In this document: in pieces, positions 11,596-23,149 of the stretch | Layout: the number at the start of each line of letters is the position of its first letter | Numbering within the stretch: position 1 is the first letter of the stretch | Source of the DNA: Cryptomeria japonica | Taxonomy: Eukaryota > Streptophyta > Pinopsida > Cupressales > Cupressaceae | Direction of reading: 5' to 3' | Assembly: GCF_030272615.1 (NCBI RefSeq) | Contig: NC_081406.1 | Coordinates: forward strand, 191,897,891 to 191,961,890 | Length of the DNA stretch: 64,000 nucleotides | The notes under the pieces: model-generated | Database searches by the model: none | Told to the model about the DNA's origin: nothing | What the model saw: only the letters and a program-made list of their open reading frames with translations | Translations under genes and position numbers: made by a program

Positions 11596-12851
11596 TGTTG
11601 GATTTGATTGATCATTGTTGCTACTAGGTTGTTGTCATTGATGTCAACATATTCCTATGGTTTATTCCAGTGAGTTTGGAAAGAGTTTTTGATCCGGTTT
11701 TGTAGTTTGGTTTTGCTGATCACTGTTTTGCAAAATCTGGTATTTCCTCCGGTATATTCCGATGTGATCAAGTCTTGTGCTGAGACTTTGGATTATTGTT
11801 TGGGATGATCTTGTGTATCTTCATTTCAGATGGTTCGTGATTTGGTGCTCCGCAAGTTATCTTTCCTCGTGGCAGTTGTTGATTGGTTGTGTTCTTAAGC
11901 TTTGAGACGTTGACTGATGAAGATTTGAAAGAGGTGTTGGTGAAACTGTTCCGAATGATTCTAACGTGCTTGCTAATGTTTCCTAGTCGTGTCCTATTTG
12001 TTTTGGCAATCCGCATTGATCATTGTGCGATTTTTTGGTGATTTCTATGAACCGGTGATGATTTTCGTGTTATTCGGTATTTCTGGTGGTGTAGCGTGTT
12101 GCGGTTGATCTTGGCGAGATTTTCGGTGGATGTAATCGTTTGGGAATTTGATTTAGGTCTATGCTATGTAATGTAAATCATAATATTGGTCTGGTGGTCG
12201 ATCTTTGTATCGTGCAATGTAATTTTTGTAATTGTAAGATGAGGGTTGAGAGTTTAGCCGACCTTGTTATCAAGGTTGATGATTTGTATAAATAGGTGAG
12301 ATCCTTACGTAATTTAGGTGTTGGTATTATGTCTGCATTATCGGAGAGAGGTGATTGTGCGAACAAGAGAGTTATCATTCGATGAAGTGTTGAGGTGAGA
12401 TTGGTGTTGCAGAGCAGACAATTGTGCTTAACCGGAACTGTCATCAGGCATTTGTAGATGCTATCATTGCAGTTCATTCCTTCTAGATTGTAGTCTGAAT
12501 CATATTGTAAGTTAGCGAGATTTCCCTGAGGGTTGTAGCCTTCCAGACATATATCTTTTGGGTAGTGAGTTCTAGGCAGTGTGCCTAAATACACGTGCAT
12601 TCCCCATTGTAATATTTTCACATACTACTGCAAAGTATCATCATCTTACTGTGGGTAGGTTCCCACTATGGTTTTTCCCTTAACCAGGTTTTCCACCTCA
12701 AAATCTTGGTGTTGTGTGTTGTGTTGTTAATTTTCTTATCTATTTGTTGCTGCAGTTTATCAATTTAAGTTTTGAAGTTTAATTTGTTGAGATTTGGTGA
12801 AGACTGATTCCCCCCCCCCCTCTCAGTCTTCCTTTTTTATTGTTGCTAACA
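11596..12851 (+). repeat. 3' LTR of the copia element
   Basis: 1,256 bp, from TGTTGGATTTGATTG to GCTAACA, followed by the AAATC target duplication. It is colinear with the 5' LTR except for the 20-bp left-end extension there, a roughly 10-bp gap near the start, and scattered, mostly transition, substitutions. Confidence 0.92.
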
Positions 12852-12960
12852 AAATCAACAGATAAACACTAAGAGTACACAAGATTTATCTTGTGGAAAA
12901 CCCTTTCGAGTAAAAAACCACAGCATCAAAAGCTTTCATAAAATCAAATGGGCACCAACC
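12852..12960 (-). repeat. Middle piece of the older reverse-strand LTR
   Basis: Continues the host sequence of the copia insertion. GTGGAAAACCCTTT...AAAACCACAG resembles GTGGAAAACCCAAG...AAAACCACGG in the solo LTR at about 36865-36895. It is interrupted at 12961 by copy A, whose left target duplication CAACC is 12956-12960. Confidence 0.5.
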
Positions 12961-13346
12961 TGTTGTGACGTTTTCACACATCGCCCCATTGCAAATGGGG
13001 ACCCCTGCTTTTTTGCTTTCTAGGGTTGGTTTTCTAGGTCTTTTAGGGTTTTGTCAGTTAGCCTTCGCATTTTGAGTGTTGCCAAGGGGATCACCTGGAT
13101 AGCAGGTTCTGCTGGAGTGATGTCCTGATCCTAAAATTTGGCTAAGTCTGAAAGTCCTGATCCTGAAATTTGGCTAAGTCTGGAATGTCCTGATCCTGAA
13201 ATTTGACTAAGTTTGGAAATTGAAAAACCTCCAAAAACTAGATTTTGCAATATAACTCCTAGAGGTCTAAAACCACTCTCAATCACTTATACTTAAATGA
13301 TTTATTCCATAAAATTATCCTGACAGAGAGTTCAAAAATTCAAAAA

Positions 13347-14925
13347 TCACTCCGGACCCTCAGAGAGGGCCCACAACGAGACTTTGATTTCCTTCATTTT
13401 GCAATGGAAAAGGACTAAGTTTTGAGCATGAAAGGGAAATGAATGACTTTCTCCACCCACCTGAAGAAGTTTTGGCTAGAAATGATGAAGGACCTTGTTG
13501 AAAACAGAAAAATCACTCCTGACCCTCTGAGAGGGCCCACAGCGAGAAATCTTATAAGAGTCATTGCTAGCCTTATTTGGTCGACTTAAGATGTCAAAAG
13601 CATGGTGAAGGATAGAATGAGCATAATGACGTATCCAGACTTGATCAAAGATGATAAAATTGAATGAGTTTTGCCCAGGAAAGGTAAAATCGCTCCTGAC
13701 CCTCAGAGAGGGCCCACAGCGATTTTCTTTGAGTGCACATTTTTGGACCTTTCTTGGACATGAATTTTTATTCATAGCAAAGAACAAGATGACATCTCCC
13801 TTGGCAAAGTGATTTTTAGATGAAAAGTGAAACATTTTGGTCTAGGTAGCAAAAGTCGCTCCCGACCCTCAGAGAGGATCCACAGCGAGATTTTCAAATA
13901 TGCATTATTCTAGCAAGATCAAAGTGATTTTATGATTGGAAGGGATGAAGGAAAGCATGTTCTATCCGTTGAATATAATTTGGAGGATCAACACAAGATG
14001 AAATCAACCTAAAATTCAAAAATCGCTCCTGACCCTCAGAGAGGGCCCACAGCGAAAAATCACTCCGAACCCTCAGAGAGGGCCCACAGCGAGAAACCTA
14101 AAATGGGAATTTTTTATCCAAGTTTGAGGAAGGCTAAGGTTAGGCATGGGTTTGAAAAGATGTTTGAAAAGCCTTGAAGTGAAAAGAAATCGTTGAGAAT
14201 CAAAATTTTTAAGGCAATTACAAAAATCGCTCCGGACCCTCAGAGAGGGCCCATAGCGATTTTCCAGTTTTCTCTCCTTTGTTTGAAGAATTGAGACAAA
14301 ATCTTGCTTGGACAGGAGGAGAATGTGATGTGTTATGCCTTGGAGGTGATTTGAAGATTAAAAGATAAAGGAATTTGCCTAAAACCAAAAAGTCGCTCCT
14401 AACCCTCACTGAAGGTCCACAGCGAGATTTTCAAAAAATGCATGTTTTCTTCAAAATGGTGCTATGGCAAGGTTAGGATAAGGAGAAGAGACCTCCAAAA
14501 ACATGATGAATATTGTTTTGCCTTTGAAACTTGATGATTTTTGTCAGAAAATAAAAAATCGCTCCTGACCCTCAAAGAGGGCCCAGAGCGAAATTATTGA
14601 AAATCCTCATTTTACCTTGCAACAACAAAGCGAGTTTGGATGAGATGGATAAAGGAAGGATGTTGCTTAATGACGAATGAAGTTTCAATGAAAAATGATG
14701 AAGAATCAAGCCTACAATCAAAAAGTCGCTCCTAACCCTCAGAGAGGGCCCATAGCGATTTTTCAGGATCCTCTCCTTCGTTTGAGGAATTGAGACCAAA
14801 TCTTGTGTGGGTAGGAAGAAGAGATGATATTTTATGTCTTGGAAGCAATTTGGAATCCAAAAGATGAAGGATTAAGAGCAAGATTGAAAAATCACTCATG
14901 ACCTTCACTGAAGGTCCAGGGCGAA
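13347..14925 (+). repeat. Regular hairpin array of copy A
   Basis: Eleven copies of a short inverted repeat, core TCGCTCCTGACCCTCAGAGA then GGGCCCACAGCGA, starting at 13347, 13513, 13690, 13856, 14023, 14060, 14227, 14393, 14559, 14726 and 14892. Steps are 166, 177, 166, 167, 37, 167, 166, 166, 167 and 166 bp. The arms (CGCT...CCCTC / GAGGG...AGCG) can pair. The intervening sequence varies, so the regularity is in position more than in sequence. Function unknown. Confidence 0.9.
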
Positions 14926-15254
14926 ATTGGTGATATCCTTCATTTTACATTATTGAGCGTTGATATTCCTTAAAATTCACCAAGTTGCTAACTTTGAGGC
15001 CTTTGGAAGGGCTAAATCAAATTCGCATTAAATTAAAGGCATTTTAATTTAATAAATTAATTTTTAGGCCTTGAAATAATCAAAAATCCACTTTTGAGGC
15101 ATTAAAATTAATTTTCAAATTTTAAATGAAGGTGAGCGCTCAAATACATTTATTTGCTTTTACAAGCAAGTCGGCCTTCTTTTGAGGGGGATTTTATTTT
15201 ATTTTCATTTCCCTTTTGGCAAGTCGGCCTTGGAGGGAATCAAGGTGAGCGCTC

Positions 15255-15262
15255 TATATATG
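15255..15262 (+). promoter_or_regulatory. Internal TATA box of copy A
   Basis: TATATATG, preceded by GTGAGCGCTC, with an AAGTCGGCCT block further upstream. The same layout occurs in B and C. It is followed by a leader and a candidate splice donor (GAG|GTATGGCGAAA, about 15491) and acceptor (TTGTGTAG, ending about 15693), although the gene itself is absent here. Confidence 0.55.
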
Positions 15263-15693
15263 GGTGATGCTTTGTTCAAGTTTAATCATTCATTCATCCT
15301 TTCCTAAGTGCGAAATCCAGAGGTTGAAGTGCAATTTGGAGGAGCGAAATCTAGCTAGAGTGGAGCGAATGGTGGAGTCTATTCTTTTTGAAGCTACAGG
15401 AGGCGCAATTCATCCAAGGGATAATTTTGATTTAAATTTTGCCTAGCAAAATCCATTTTTTGCATCATTTCTTAGAGTTTAATACTCGAGGAGGTATGGC
15501 GAAACTATCCTAGCATCCTTGTTCAAGGTTTGATTTTTAGACATTTTTTTAGAAAAGTCTAAGTATTGCATAGTTAATTAGGAAATGATAACTCTAGATT
15601 TATCATGAAGTTTCCTAATTAAAATCTTAAATCTTCCTTTTAAGTCTAATTTCTACACTTCAAGATATAATACTAATTGTGAAATGTTGTGTA

Positions 15694-16180
15694 GGACAAA
15701 GATGATCTCCTCCAGCTCAGTATCATCAAAGAAGATCAAGCAAGGATAAGGGAGACCTCCTCCAGTCTAGCATCGACAAGGACGGCCTTCTTTGGTCAAG
15801 CATCATCAGGACTGACTTCTTCCAATCCAGCATTCCAAGGCGAGGTACATCATCATCCTGCACATCAAAGACAAAAGAAGTCAGAGCAAGGGTTCGTTGA
15901 AGAAGTAGATAGTTTCAGAAAAGTTAATTAAAGCTAGCTTCTCAGCAACATCAAACCGGCATCAACCAAGTGTCAAACGAGGTGGCATCCCAGTCATCGC
16001 TCCTCCAGTCAGTGTGGTCCAACTCAGCATGTCCAGATTCAATGTACCTAACTCATGGGAGGTGGCACAAACTTCGATGTACCTACCCCAACTATCTATT
16101 GGTCAAATTTTCCAGAGAAGACATGTGTCCTTAAAATGTAAATTTATCATTGGTCAAGAATTAAATGTTATGTAATGGTT
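15694..16180 (+). other. Replacement segment in copy A where other copies have the gene
   Basis: Directly after the conserved intron end (GAAATGTTGTGTAG), the ATGGCGACTCC reading frame of B and C is missing. About 490 bp with repeated CCTCCAG and CAGCATC strings stand in its place, with no open frame of note. Conserved sequence resumes shortly before the telobox at 16186. This is either an internal deletion derivative or a lineage that never carried the gene. Confidence 0.6.
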
Positions 16181-16185
16181 GTAAC

Positions 16186-16275
16186 AAACCCTAATTAGGG
16201 TTTACATTGTTGAATCTTGGCCATTGATCTCAAATTGATCTTAGCCATCGAATTGTATTAAGGGCACTATATAAG
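16186..16275 (+). promoter_or_regulatory. Telobox palindrome and second TATA box of copy A
   Basis: AAACCCTAATTAGGGTTT (16186-16203), then GGCACTATATAAGCCC with the TATA at about 16267-16275. The spacing and order match copies B, C, D and E. If the unit is an LTR, this is the U3 promoter that would drive the full retroelement transcript. Confidence 0.65.
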
Positions 16276-17149
16276 CCCCGGCTCTTCATTTTGTAGAGGC
16301 AGTTAGAAAGCAGTTAGAGAAGGTAGGGAGTGAATAGTTAGAATAGTGAAGTAGTCAGTTGATAGAATAGCAATTAGAGTAGGGTAGAGAGAGAAGGCAA
16401 AGATTGTTGCCAAGATGTTGTTGTAAAAGACTTGTAAAACTTCATTGAAGAAATGGTGAAATTTATGGGTCGATTCAACAATTTGCATGGTCTCTATACT
16501 TCTCATATTTGATTTCATGTTATTAGATGAGTGGAAGAAATGTGTTTGATTGATGGTGAAATTCGTATATCCATACTACTAGCAGTTTGTTGATTGCAGA
16601 CTTGCCTTGCGTAGTCAACTGGAATCATTCAGCTTAAGCTTAACTTCAATTGTCGCTTCTTCATTGATATGCATCAGCCTGATGGTGTCTATGCCTGTAG
16701 TGATGATTTGAACATCATAAAGCTTTCCTTCAAAGATCGCACTAACCTTGTGGAGATGGTCCTGGGATGTCAAAACAAGACTTAGTTAGAATTTCATCAA
16801 AGATCATTCATTGCTCCTACATTCTTAGTATCAGAATTAGATCCTTTCCTCGCCCTCATCTTTTTTCCTTTTTTCAAATCAAAGCTTGTAAAATCCTGTG
16901 TTCCAGCAATATTCAAAGCAAATCAGACGTTCAATCATCAAGTGTAAGTCCCCTTGTGATTCTAGTAAATCACATCATACCACAGAGAGCTTATCCACAC
17001 GTAGAGATCCTACAGAAAAGAACCTTGAAGTCATCCCGATTGATCCTTTTCGCGACATTTTCAGCATTCGGAGACTTTACTCAAGAGAGGATAAGGTACC
17101 CTTGGGTATTTTATTCTGTGTTTGATAGTGTACAAAATACACGTCAACA

Positions 17150-17965
17150 CAACCCAAGTACAACAATGAGCTGCAACTCACATAAAGAGCACCAACTCTG
17201 AACAAAAAGGCACTGACCTCATAAAGATCTCCAACTCTAACAAAGACACAGAGGCTCCAACCTCTAAATAGAAGAAATAAAACTGAACTTATAATCTCTC
17301 AGACTTCAAACTTTAACATATATATCAGACTGTAAATTTCTTGTAAAGTTGAGAGGAATGTATCACAAACACCCTTTTCTCTCCAAAACTTTCAAAAAAT
17401 TACAATGAAGTAACCTATGATATCTTCAATACAAATTGAACAAGATTTCAAAACATGAGTTTTGGATCAGTGACCTTGACATATGATATTCATGCATGTG
17501 TATCTCAGTATGAAATCTGCAACAAAAACTTTGAACATTATTCTTCAAGAAAAAGTTTGCATGTTATTCTATTTTGCAACTCAGGAAGAACCATCAAAAA
17601 ACAGTCCTCGCGTCAAATTTCACACTTTAAAAATCTTCTCTCAAACTCATATCCCCACACCTCACACACACAAAATGAATCGGATTTTTTTACGTATCAA
17701 AAACTCCAACCTTCCAACAAACAAGCTCTGACTTTATCTGGAGAATACTTCAAAGAAAAAGGCATATTTCTCAGACTGGTAACCTCTTACGCGCAATCCA
17801 GAAATTAATCAATTTAAACTCTACACAAATTGAAACTGCTTCTACACACAAGGAATATGAAACTGCTTCTGCACACACAAAAAATGATAAACAAACGGGC
17901 ACAGTTGTCAAAACTGAAGAAGTCGAAACAGTCAAGAATATACTACCAACTTGTGCAGACTTCTA
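17150..17965 (-). repeat. Right piece of the older reverse-strand LTR or flank
   Basis: Resumes with CAACC after copy A, in AC-rich sequence (ATAAAGAGCACCAACTC...). Frames at 17455-17808 and 17483-17731 show no known domain. Together with 5670-5751 and 12852-12960 it could form an old reverse LTR of about 1 kb. Its right boundary is not defined. Confidence 0.35.
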
Positions 17966-18123
17966 ACCAACCACTAGAAATTCTCTCTCAATATCAGTAA
18001 ACCGCCAAAGACAAAAAGAACAGCTACAAAATAGAGCCAGCCGATCATAAAGACAAGTAGCAGCCTTGACATCCACTGACACGTCTGCATAACACGCAAA
18101 CAGAAAATAGTGCACTTTTGACC
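17966..18123. repeat. Tandem unit of about 160 bp, first copy
   Basis: The sequence from CTAACCAACCACTAGAAATTC to GTGCACTTTTGACC is about 90% the same as 24471-24640 (TGACCAACCACCCGAAATTC ... CACACAAACGG). With copy E and one TGACC removed, the two copies sit head to tail. Copy E therefore inserted at the junction of a tandem duplication. Confidence 0.75.
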
Positions 18124-18981
18124 TGTTGATGTGTTCACTAGGCACATGCAAACTCAGAATAAAATACCAAAGTATCTTACCCTCTCTTGAACATCTTTTG
18201 GATGCTGAAGATTTGCTTAAGGTTCATCCAAGAAAGATTCCAAGGTTCGGAATGTAGGATTTCTACGTGTGGATAAGCCTAGTTGGTCATTGTAATTACT
18301 GTTTCATCAAAGGGCATTTATGGTTCGAAAAGACTCAACAATTGATTAGCAGTAAGGATTTCTCTAATACTACTAAATGATTTTCAATAAAAAGGCAAAA
18401 GATGAGGGTTTAGAGGGAATTCTCAACTACTCTAGCATGAATGGATGAAGAAACGATATAAGTGAAACTTAGCTAGTTATAGCATCGCCATACATGAACA
18501 ACTTTGCTAGAACTAATGCAATCTTCTAAGGATGTTTTAAGGTTTTCAAATCACTGTCAACCATAGACACCATCAATTGAATGCATATCAAGGGTTAAAC
18601 AATAATCGAACTTAAACACTTTTAAATGCTCCAGTTGACCACACAAGGCTCACTTACAATCAGCAAGGAAGCTAGTGGTATGGATAGCAAGCTTCACAAA
18701 ATATCAAATACAACATTCCATCGTGAAACCTAATACTAAAACCATCATCAAAAGATTAGCTTAAGAAGATAGAAGAAGCATGTAATGAGCTTCAAGGATT
18801 GAGTAAAAACACCATAACTTCAATGTTTCATTAATCCAATGGCCAAATAACAACAATTCTTCAAGTCTAACCCTTGCTATTATTGCTCTCCCTTCTATTC
18901 TATCAAATTCAATATTGTCTCTTGCTATCAACTATTAACTCTCATTATTATTATTAACCTTTACAAATGAAATGAGTGGAG

Positions 18982-19071
18982 CTTATATAGAGCTTCCAAA
19001 TACAATGAAAGGCCGAGATCAAACGGAGATCAAGGGCCAAGATTTTGCCACCTAAACTCTAATTAGGGTTT
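18982..19071 (-). promoter_or_regulatory. Telobox palindrome and second TATA box of copy E
   Basis: Read on the minus strand: AAACCCTAATTAGAGTTT (19071-19054, one base off the perfect palindrome), then CTATATAAGC at about 18990-18982. Same order and spacing as the other copies, placed about 0.9 kb from the 3' end of the unit. Confidence 0.65.
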
Positions 19072-19193
19072 GACATAAATGAAAACCCTATTTGGATAAT
19101 CATCACCATGAATCAACCAATGAGAGAATAACACATGCTAACACAAAAATCGAGGAAGAATCCTCCAATAGGAACGCGACATGTCAAATGAGA

Positions 19194-22100
19194 TCATAAC
19201 AAACTTCCTTCTAGATTTTTATTTCCTTTCTCTTTCTCCTTCCTGGCATATTCGATGAATCTGGACGTCATGCTCTCAATTTCAGAAATAGGAATCTCAG
19301 GTAGATTCTTCATACTCTCCTCTAGGTGAATCACCTCATCAAAGGCTATAAGAAGTAAGACTTCCCATCCATGCTCAAGTTCTTTTGTCTTATCAATATG
19401 AAACATAGTGGTATGCATAAGATCCAACTGTTTTTCTGTGATCGATCCACCTTCTCCTTGAAAGATAACCTTTATCTTTCTTTCTAGTGATTGAATGTCC
19501 ACATCCGCTTCAAATTCCATTCTTTTGTCTAGAATGATACACATTACCTCAATGATCTTATCATGAATAGGCGGTATCTTCCACTTGGTTACATCTATTA
19601 CTCACACCTTCAAAAAGGAGTTTCTTTATTTGAAGCAAGGTTGACCACTGTAAAAGATTAAGAGTTGATTCCTTCCTAATTATCCCTTCTTGTGCCAGCA
19701 TCTGTCTAGGTGCCTTCCTTATTGCTTGCAAAACAGGAATGGTGATGTCCCTAGTATGGACGAAGGCATCAATTATCATCATGAGGTTATGAACTATCTC
19801 AAGAACTCAAATGGCTCTTCCAGGTATTTTCATCATATTCCTTACAAATTCATTAGCCGTTGTGAAAGATTTGTTGATCCAAACTTCTAGAAGTTGTACT
19901 GAATTTCTCATTTTCTCCATGTGATCAACTGACTCGATAGAAAGCAAAGGAGGTGGTGTGGTTGCCGGACTTTGATGTCTCAAAGGCTGCTGAAACTGCT
20001 GAATATAGCTCCTCCATGCACGTACCTCTTTCTCCAATCTTTTGTTCTTTTTTATTTTGACTTTTAGCTTCTCATTTACTGCTTTTACGGATTCAGTGGC
20101 TTCCTCCATGGCTTGCTCGGAAGTGAGTGGTCCCAAATCGAATATCTCCAAATCATATTCTTCTACCAAGATCTCATCTTCATACTTATCTGCGGCGGGA
20201 GTGGCAATCTCTATCCTTCTAGAACCTATTTCATCTCTTATTATCTTAGACATCTTAGGAGCTTTCCTTTTCTCAATGACCTCTTGAGATCCATTTAAAT
20301 GACTATCTAAATCAAATGCTTGTTCTTCTTCTTCTTCTATCACTTCTTTGGTAAGCCTTTGTTTGAGCCATTCAGGAATGGAGGATCTTCCTTCTCTTAC
20401 TTGCAATTCTTCAGGTGGAGGCTCATTCCTAGGAGGAGAGGTTACTTCATTATTATCCTCTTGTTCTTCATCATCACAAATCTGAATATGAAAGGTTGGG
20501 TGTGATGAATCTTGAGACATTCTTCCTTGTTCTCGCTTGTCATTCCTGTCATTCTGTATTGTGGACTCTATTGATTCATCTACGTTGTGGACTACATCTT
20601 CATTTCTTCTTTGATCTTCTTTCTCATGCCTAGAAGAAACGTTGGGAGGTTGATCAAGATTTGTCTTTTGCTTCTTCTTGGAAGTTTCCTTCTTTCTTTG
20701 TCCATTCTTTCTCTTTGATCCTTTTGAGAGTGAAGTATTCTCACTCACACTTACCCTTTCCTCTTCTTCCATCCTTGTCTCTAAGTTGAAAGTCATGTTC
20801 ACATCTTGCTCCTTCAGCTTTTGATGTTGAATATCTACCCATCTTCGTGTGCAAGCTAAAACAGGATCCATCAATTCCCTCAAATCCGTGACTTCCTTTT
20901 CATCCCAATTGATCTTTATTCCTTTGTCGGCTTTCTCATAGGTAGATTGGATGTATCGACCACTATCTTGTGCTTGGTCGGCCACTCTATATACCTTGCA
21001 TCTTCTAATTAGGTCGAGAGGCATTCGAGAATGCATCTTCTTCCTTATCTCAGAATCATCTTGTGCATTCATCCAAAAGTCTTCAACTTGAGACACATGC
21101 CTGTACTTCCTTCCAGCCATCTCTTCTACATTACCATGAGGATCAAAATTTTCTCTAGAAGCAAATGGTGTAGATAAATAGAGATATAGTTCTGGCTCGG
21201 CACTTTCAGCTGCTTGAAGTGAAGGACAAACTTCTATTGAATTTCCAAGTGTAATGGAATTAGTGATGACAGCTCCATGTTTGTACCTTAAGGATTTAGT
21301 ACATGCTAACAATTGCCTTGTCACCTCAAGAAATACTATTCTATCCATACGATATCGTGGCAACATAAGGGGAGGAGAAGGACATCCTTGGATCCTTATA
21401 TATGTGAACTTGGGAAATTGAATAAACCACGCCCCATATTGCTTGATTAGGTCTTGTGCATCTTGAGACAACCTTTGATGGATTCCTCCTTGTAAGGTGT
21501 TGGTGATATGCATCGTGAAAGTATCATTGACCAATCTATAGTGTTGTTTAGGTGGATGATGCAATATCTCATAAGAATCACAAACCTTTATCTCTCTGGG
21601 CCCTCTTCCAACTCGGCCTCTATGTGGTAGCCCTGCATATTCATAGCTCCTTGCTAAAGAATATATGATATATGATCTCATGTGAAATGACTTAGTCGGA
21701 ATCAACCTTCTCAACTACACATCTAGGCAATTACTAATGATCCTTGCCCAATTAATCATTCCCTTTCCTTGAATAATGATTTGAATGAAAAAAGAACATC
21801 CACTTGTCAAAGCAAAAGGCTTGAGGAGCTCCTACAACTCGACCAAGCAAAGTGATCAAATCTCTGAATTCTTCTTGAAAATCCATGCAATGTGGCCCAT
21901 TGGGAATCTTGTTAAGGTGAGGTCTACTCTTTTGCAACCAATCCCTATTGATGATTGATAGGCATGTGTCAGGATCATCTTCATAAATTGACTTGGCTCC
22001 TTCTAGACTCCTATAGATCATGTCTCTTTGTTCTGGTAGATGGAAGGCTTCATTTATGGCTCTCTGATAGGTAGGCAAGTACGGTTCCATCCTCTGCCAC

Positions 22101-22400
22101 GATCGTCCTTGAGTGTGAATCATAATGCTTGGCACACTCGATCATCAATTCATGGCATCGAACTGTAGAAGGGAAACCGGTTGTCTTGATGATGCCTCTC
22201 TCTATTATCCTCTTGGTTATAGGTGACGGTTTGCCTATGTATGGTACCTCACAAAACTTCTTCACGTCAAAATTGCCAAGGTTTGTGTCTCCAATGTTGC
22301 TCCATCGAGATGTAATCTTGGTCTCCAAATCATCACTCTTTTGGTCTTCTTTGATAAGAGCTTGCCTTGATGATGATCCACTTGCCTTAGGTGCTACCAT
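19194..22400 (-). pseudogene. GLU protein gene in copy E, broken
   Basis: Starts at ATG 22400-22398, right after a candidate splice acceptor (CTTATAG|GTAAATC-ATG), and ends at the stop near 19194. The N-terminal part has GDTNLGNFDVKKF, EVPYIGKPSP and CHELMIECAKHYD. The long piece 21714-19807 has RSYEYAGLPHRGRVGRGPRE, MLPRYRMDRIVFLEVTRQL, a Lys/Arg-rich stretch, an acidic stretch and SKIIRDEIGSRRIEIATPA. The C-terminal pieces include LLQWSTLLQIKKLLFE and NLPEIPISEIESMTSRFIEY. Frameshifts lie near 22100, 21740 and 19555, and a TGA near 19805. It has no RT, protease, integrase or zinc-knuckle motif. Function unknown. Confidence 0.8.
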
Positions 22401-22920
22401 GATTTACCTATAAGAGGCGATCAAGTTAGTATTTTGATTAATACATTGAGGCCTATCTTACTTGAATATGAATTGAAACTTGCATCTAAAATATAGAATC
22501 AATTGCTGATATACACCCTATCTTTGAATGAATTCCGAGTTCTTGCTCTTAATCAGACCTTAATTTCGATTTTAAAATGCAGTCCTTACCTGTGATTTGA
22601 TGAATTTGAACCAAGGACTAACACTAACTAATGAATGCAATCTTGATAGCTAAAGATAAATCTGGACTGCTTAAGGATGAATTCGTTATATGACAGTCCT
22701 CCTTGCTGGATAAATAATGAACTCCTTCCTTCAATTTGCTAGACTTCGACTTTGTTGTTGTGTCTTCCTTGACAAATTCGCTTTGCTAATGACTTATTTC
22801 GCTGTCTTGAATTCGAAATCTGCTGACTGCTAAAGAGTTCGCTCAATCTGCTTATCAAGCTCGCTGTTGATAGTAGATAAATGCTTTGATTTGATTTTTT
22901 TTAAAATAATCTTGATAATG

Positions 22921-22932
22921 TCTTTATATATG
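22921..22932 (-). promoter_or_regulatory. Internal TATA box of copy E
   Basis: On the minus strand GCATATATAAAGAC lies about 520 bp before the gene's ATG, with a CGGCC-containing block upstream as in the other copies. Likely promoter of the internal gene. Confidence 0.5.
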
Positions 22933-23149
22933 CGATATGCCTTATGAAACAATTAGGCCGACTTAGTGAAAAATGAATATCAATTAACCTTTCATGATGG
23001 CCGACTCTTCATTTTAAGTTTCCTTCATTGAAAATCGAAATTTTGAATATAATTTAGCACCAAACCTTTTGTATCATGCGACTTTGCTTGGAATTTGGTC
23101 AAGGTTTATATATTTTGATTAAACATTGATTTGGCAATATGTCCTCTTC

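Larger units (their letters stand above)
5752..12851 (+). mobile_element. Full-length Ty1/copia LTR retrotransposon, decayed
   Basis: A 7.1-kb element with two LTRs beginning TGTTGGATT and ending GCTAACA, flanked by a perfect 5-bp target duplication AAATC (5747-5751 and 12852-12856). A primer-binding site of the initiator tRNA-Met type follows the 5' LTR, and a polypurine tract precedes the 3' LTR. The order gag-protease-integrase-RT-RNase H identifies Ty1/copia. Frameshifts, stop codons and lost catalytic residues show that it is not autonomous. By eye the LTRs differ at roughly 7% of sites plus a few small indels in a 290-bp comparison, so the insertion is old. Confidence 0.95.
12961..17149 (+). 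mobile_element. GLU copy A: 4.2-kb LTR-like unit without the protein gene
   Basis: Starts TGTTGTGACG, ends ACGTCAACA and is flanked by a perfect 5-bp duplication CAACC (12956-12960, 17150-17154). It contains the hairpin array, an internal TATA box with exon and intron border, then a short non-coding segment where copies B, C and E hold a gene of about 3.2 kb, then the telobox, second TATA and 3' end. The TG...CA ends and 5-bp duplication are the mark of a retroviral-type integrase. Only one copy of the terminus is present, so it is either a solo LTR or a non-autonomous unit. Confidence 0.85.

Noticed and set aside
19194-22400. The GLU gene as an ordinary retrotransposon gag-pol
   Set aside because: No zinc knuckle, aspartic protease motif, RT (YVDD/FVDD), RNase H or integrase signature appears in any of the four copies, and the gene lies upstream of the LTR-type promoter rather than downstream of a primer-binding site.
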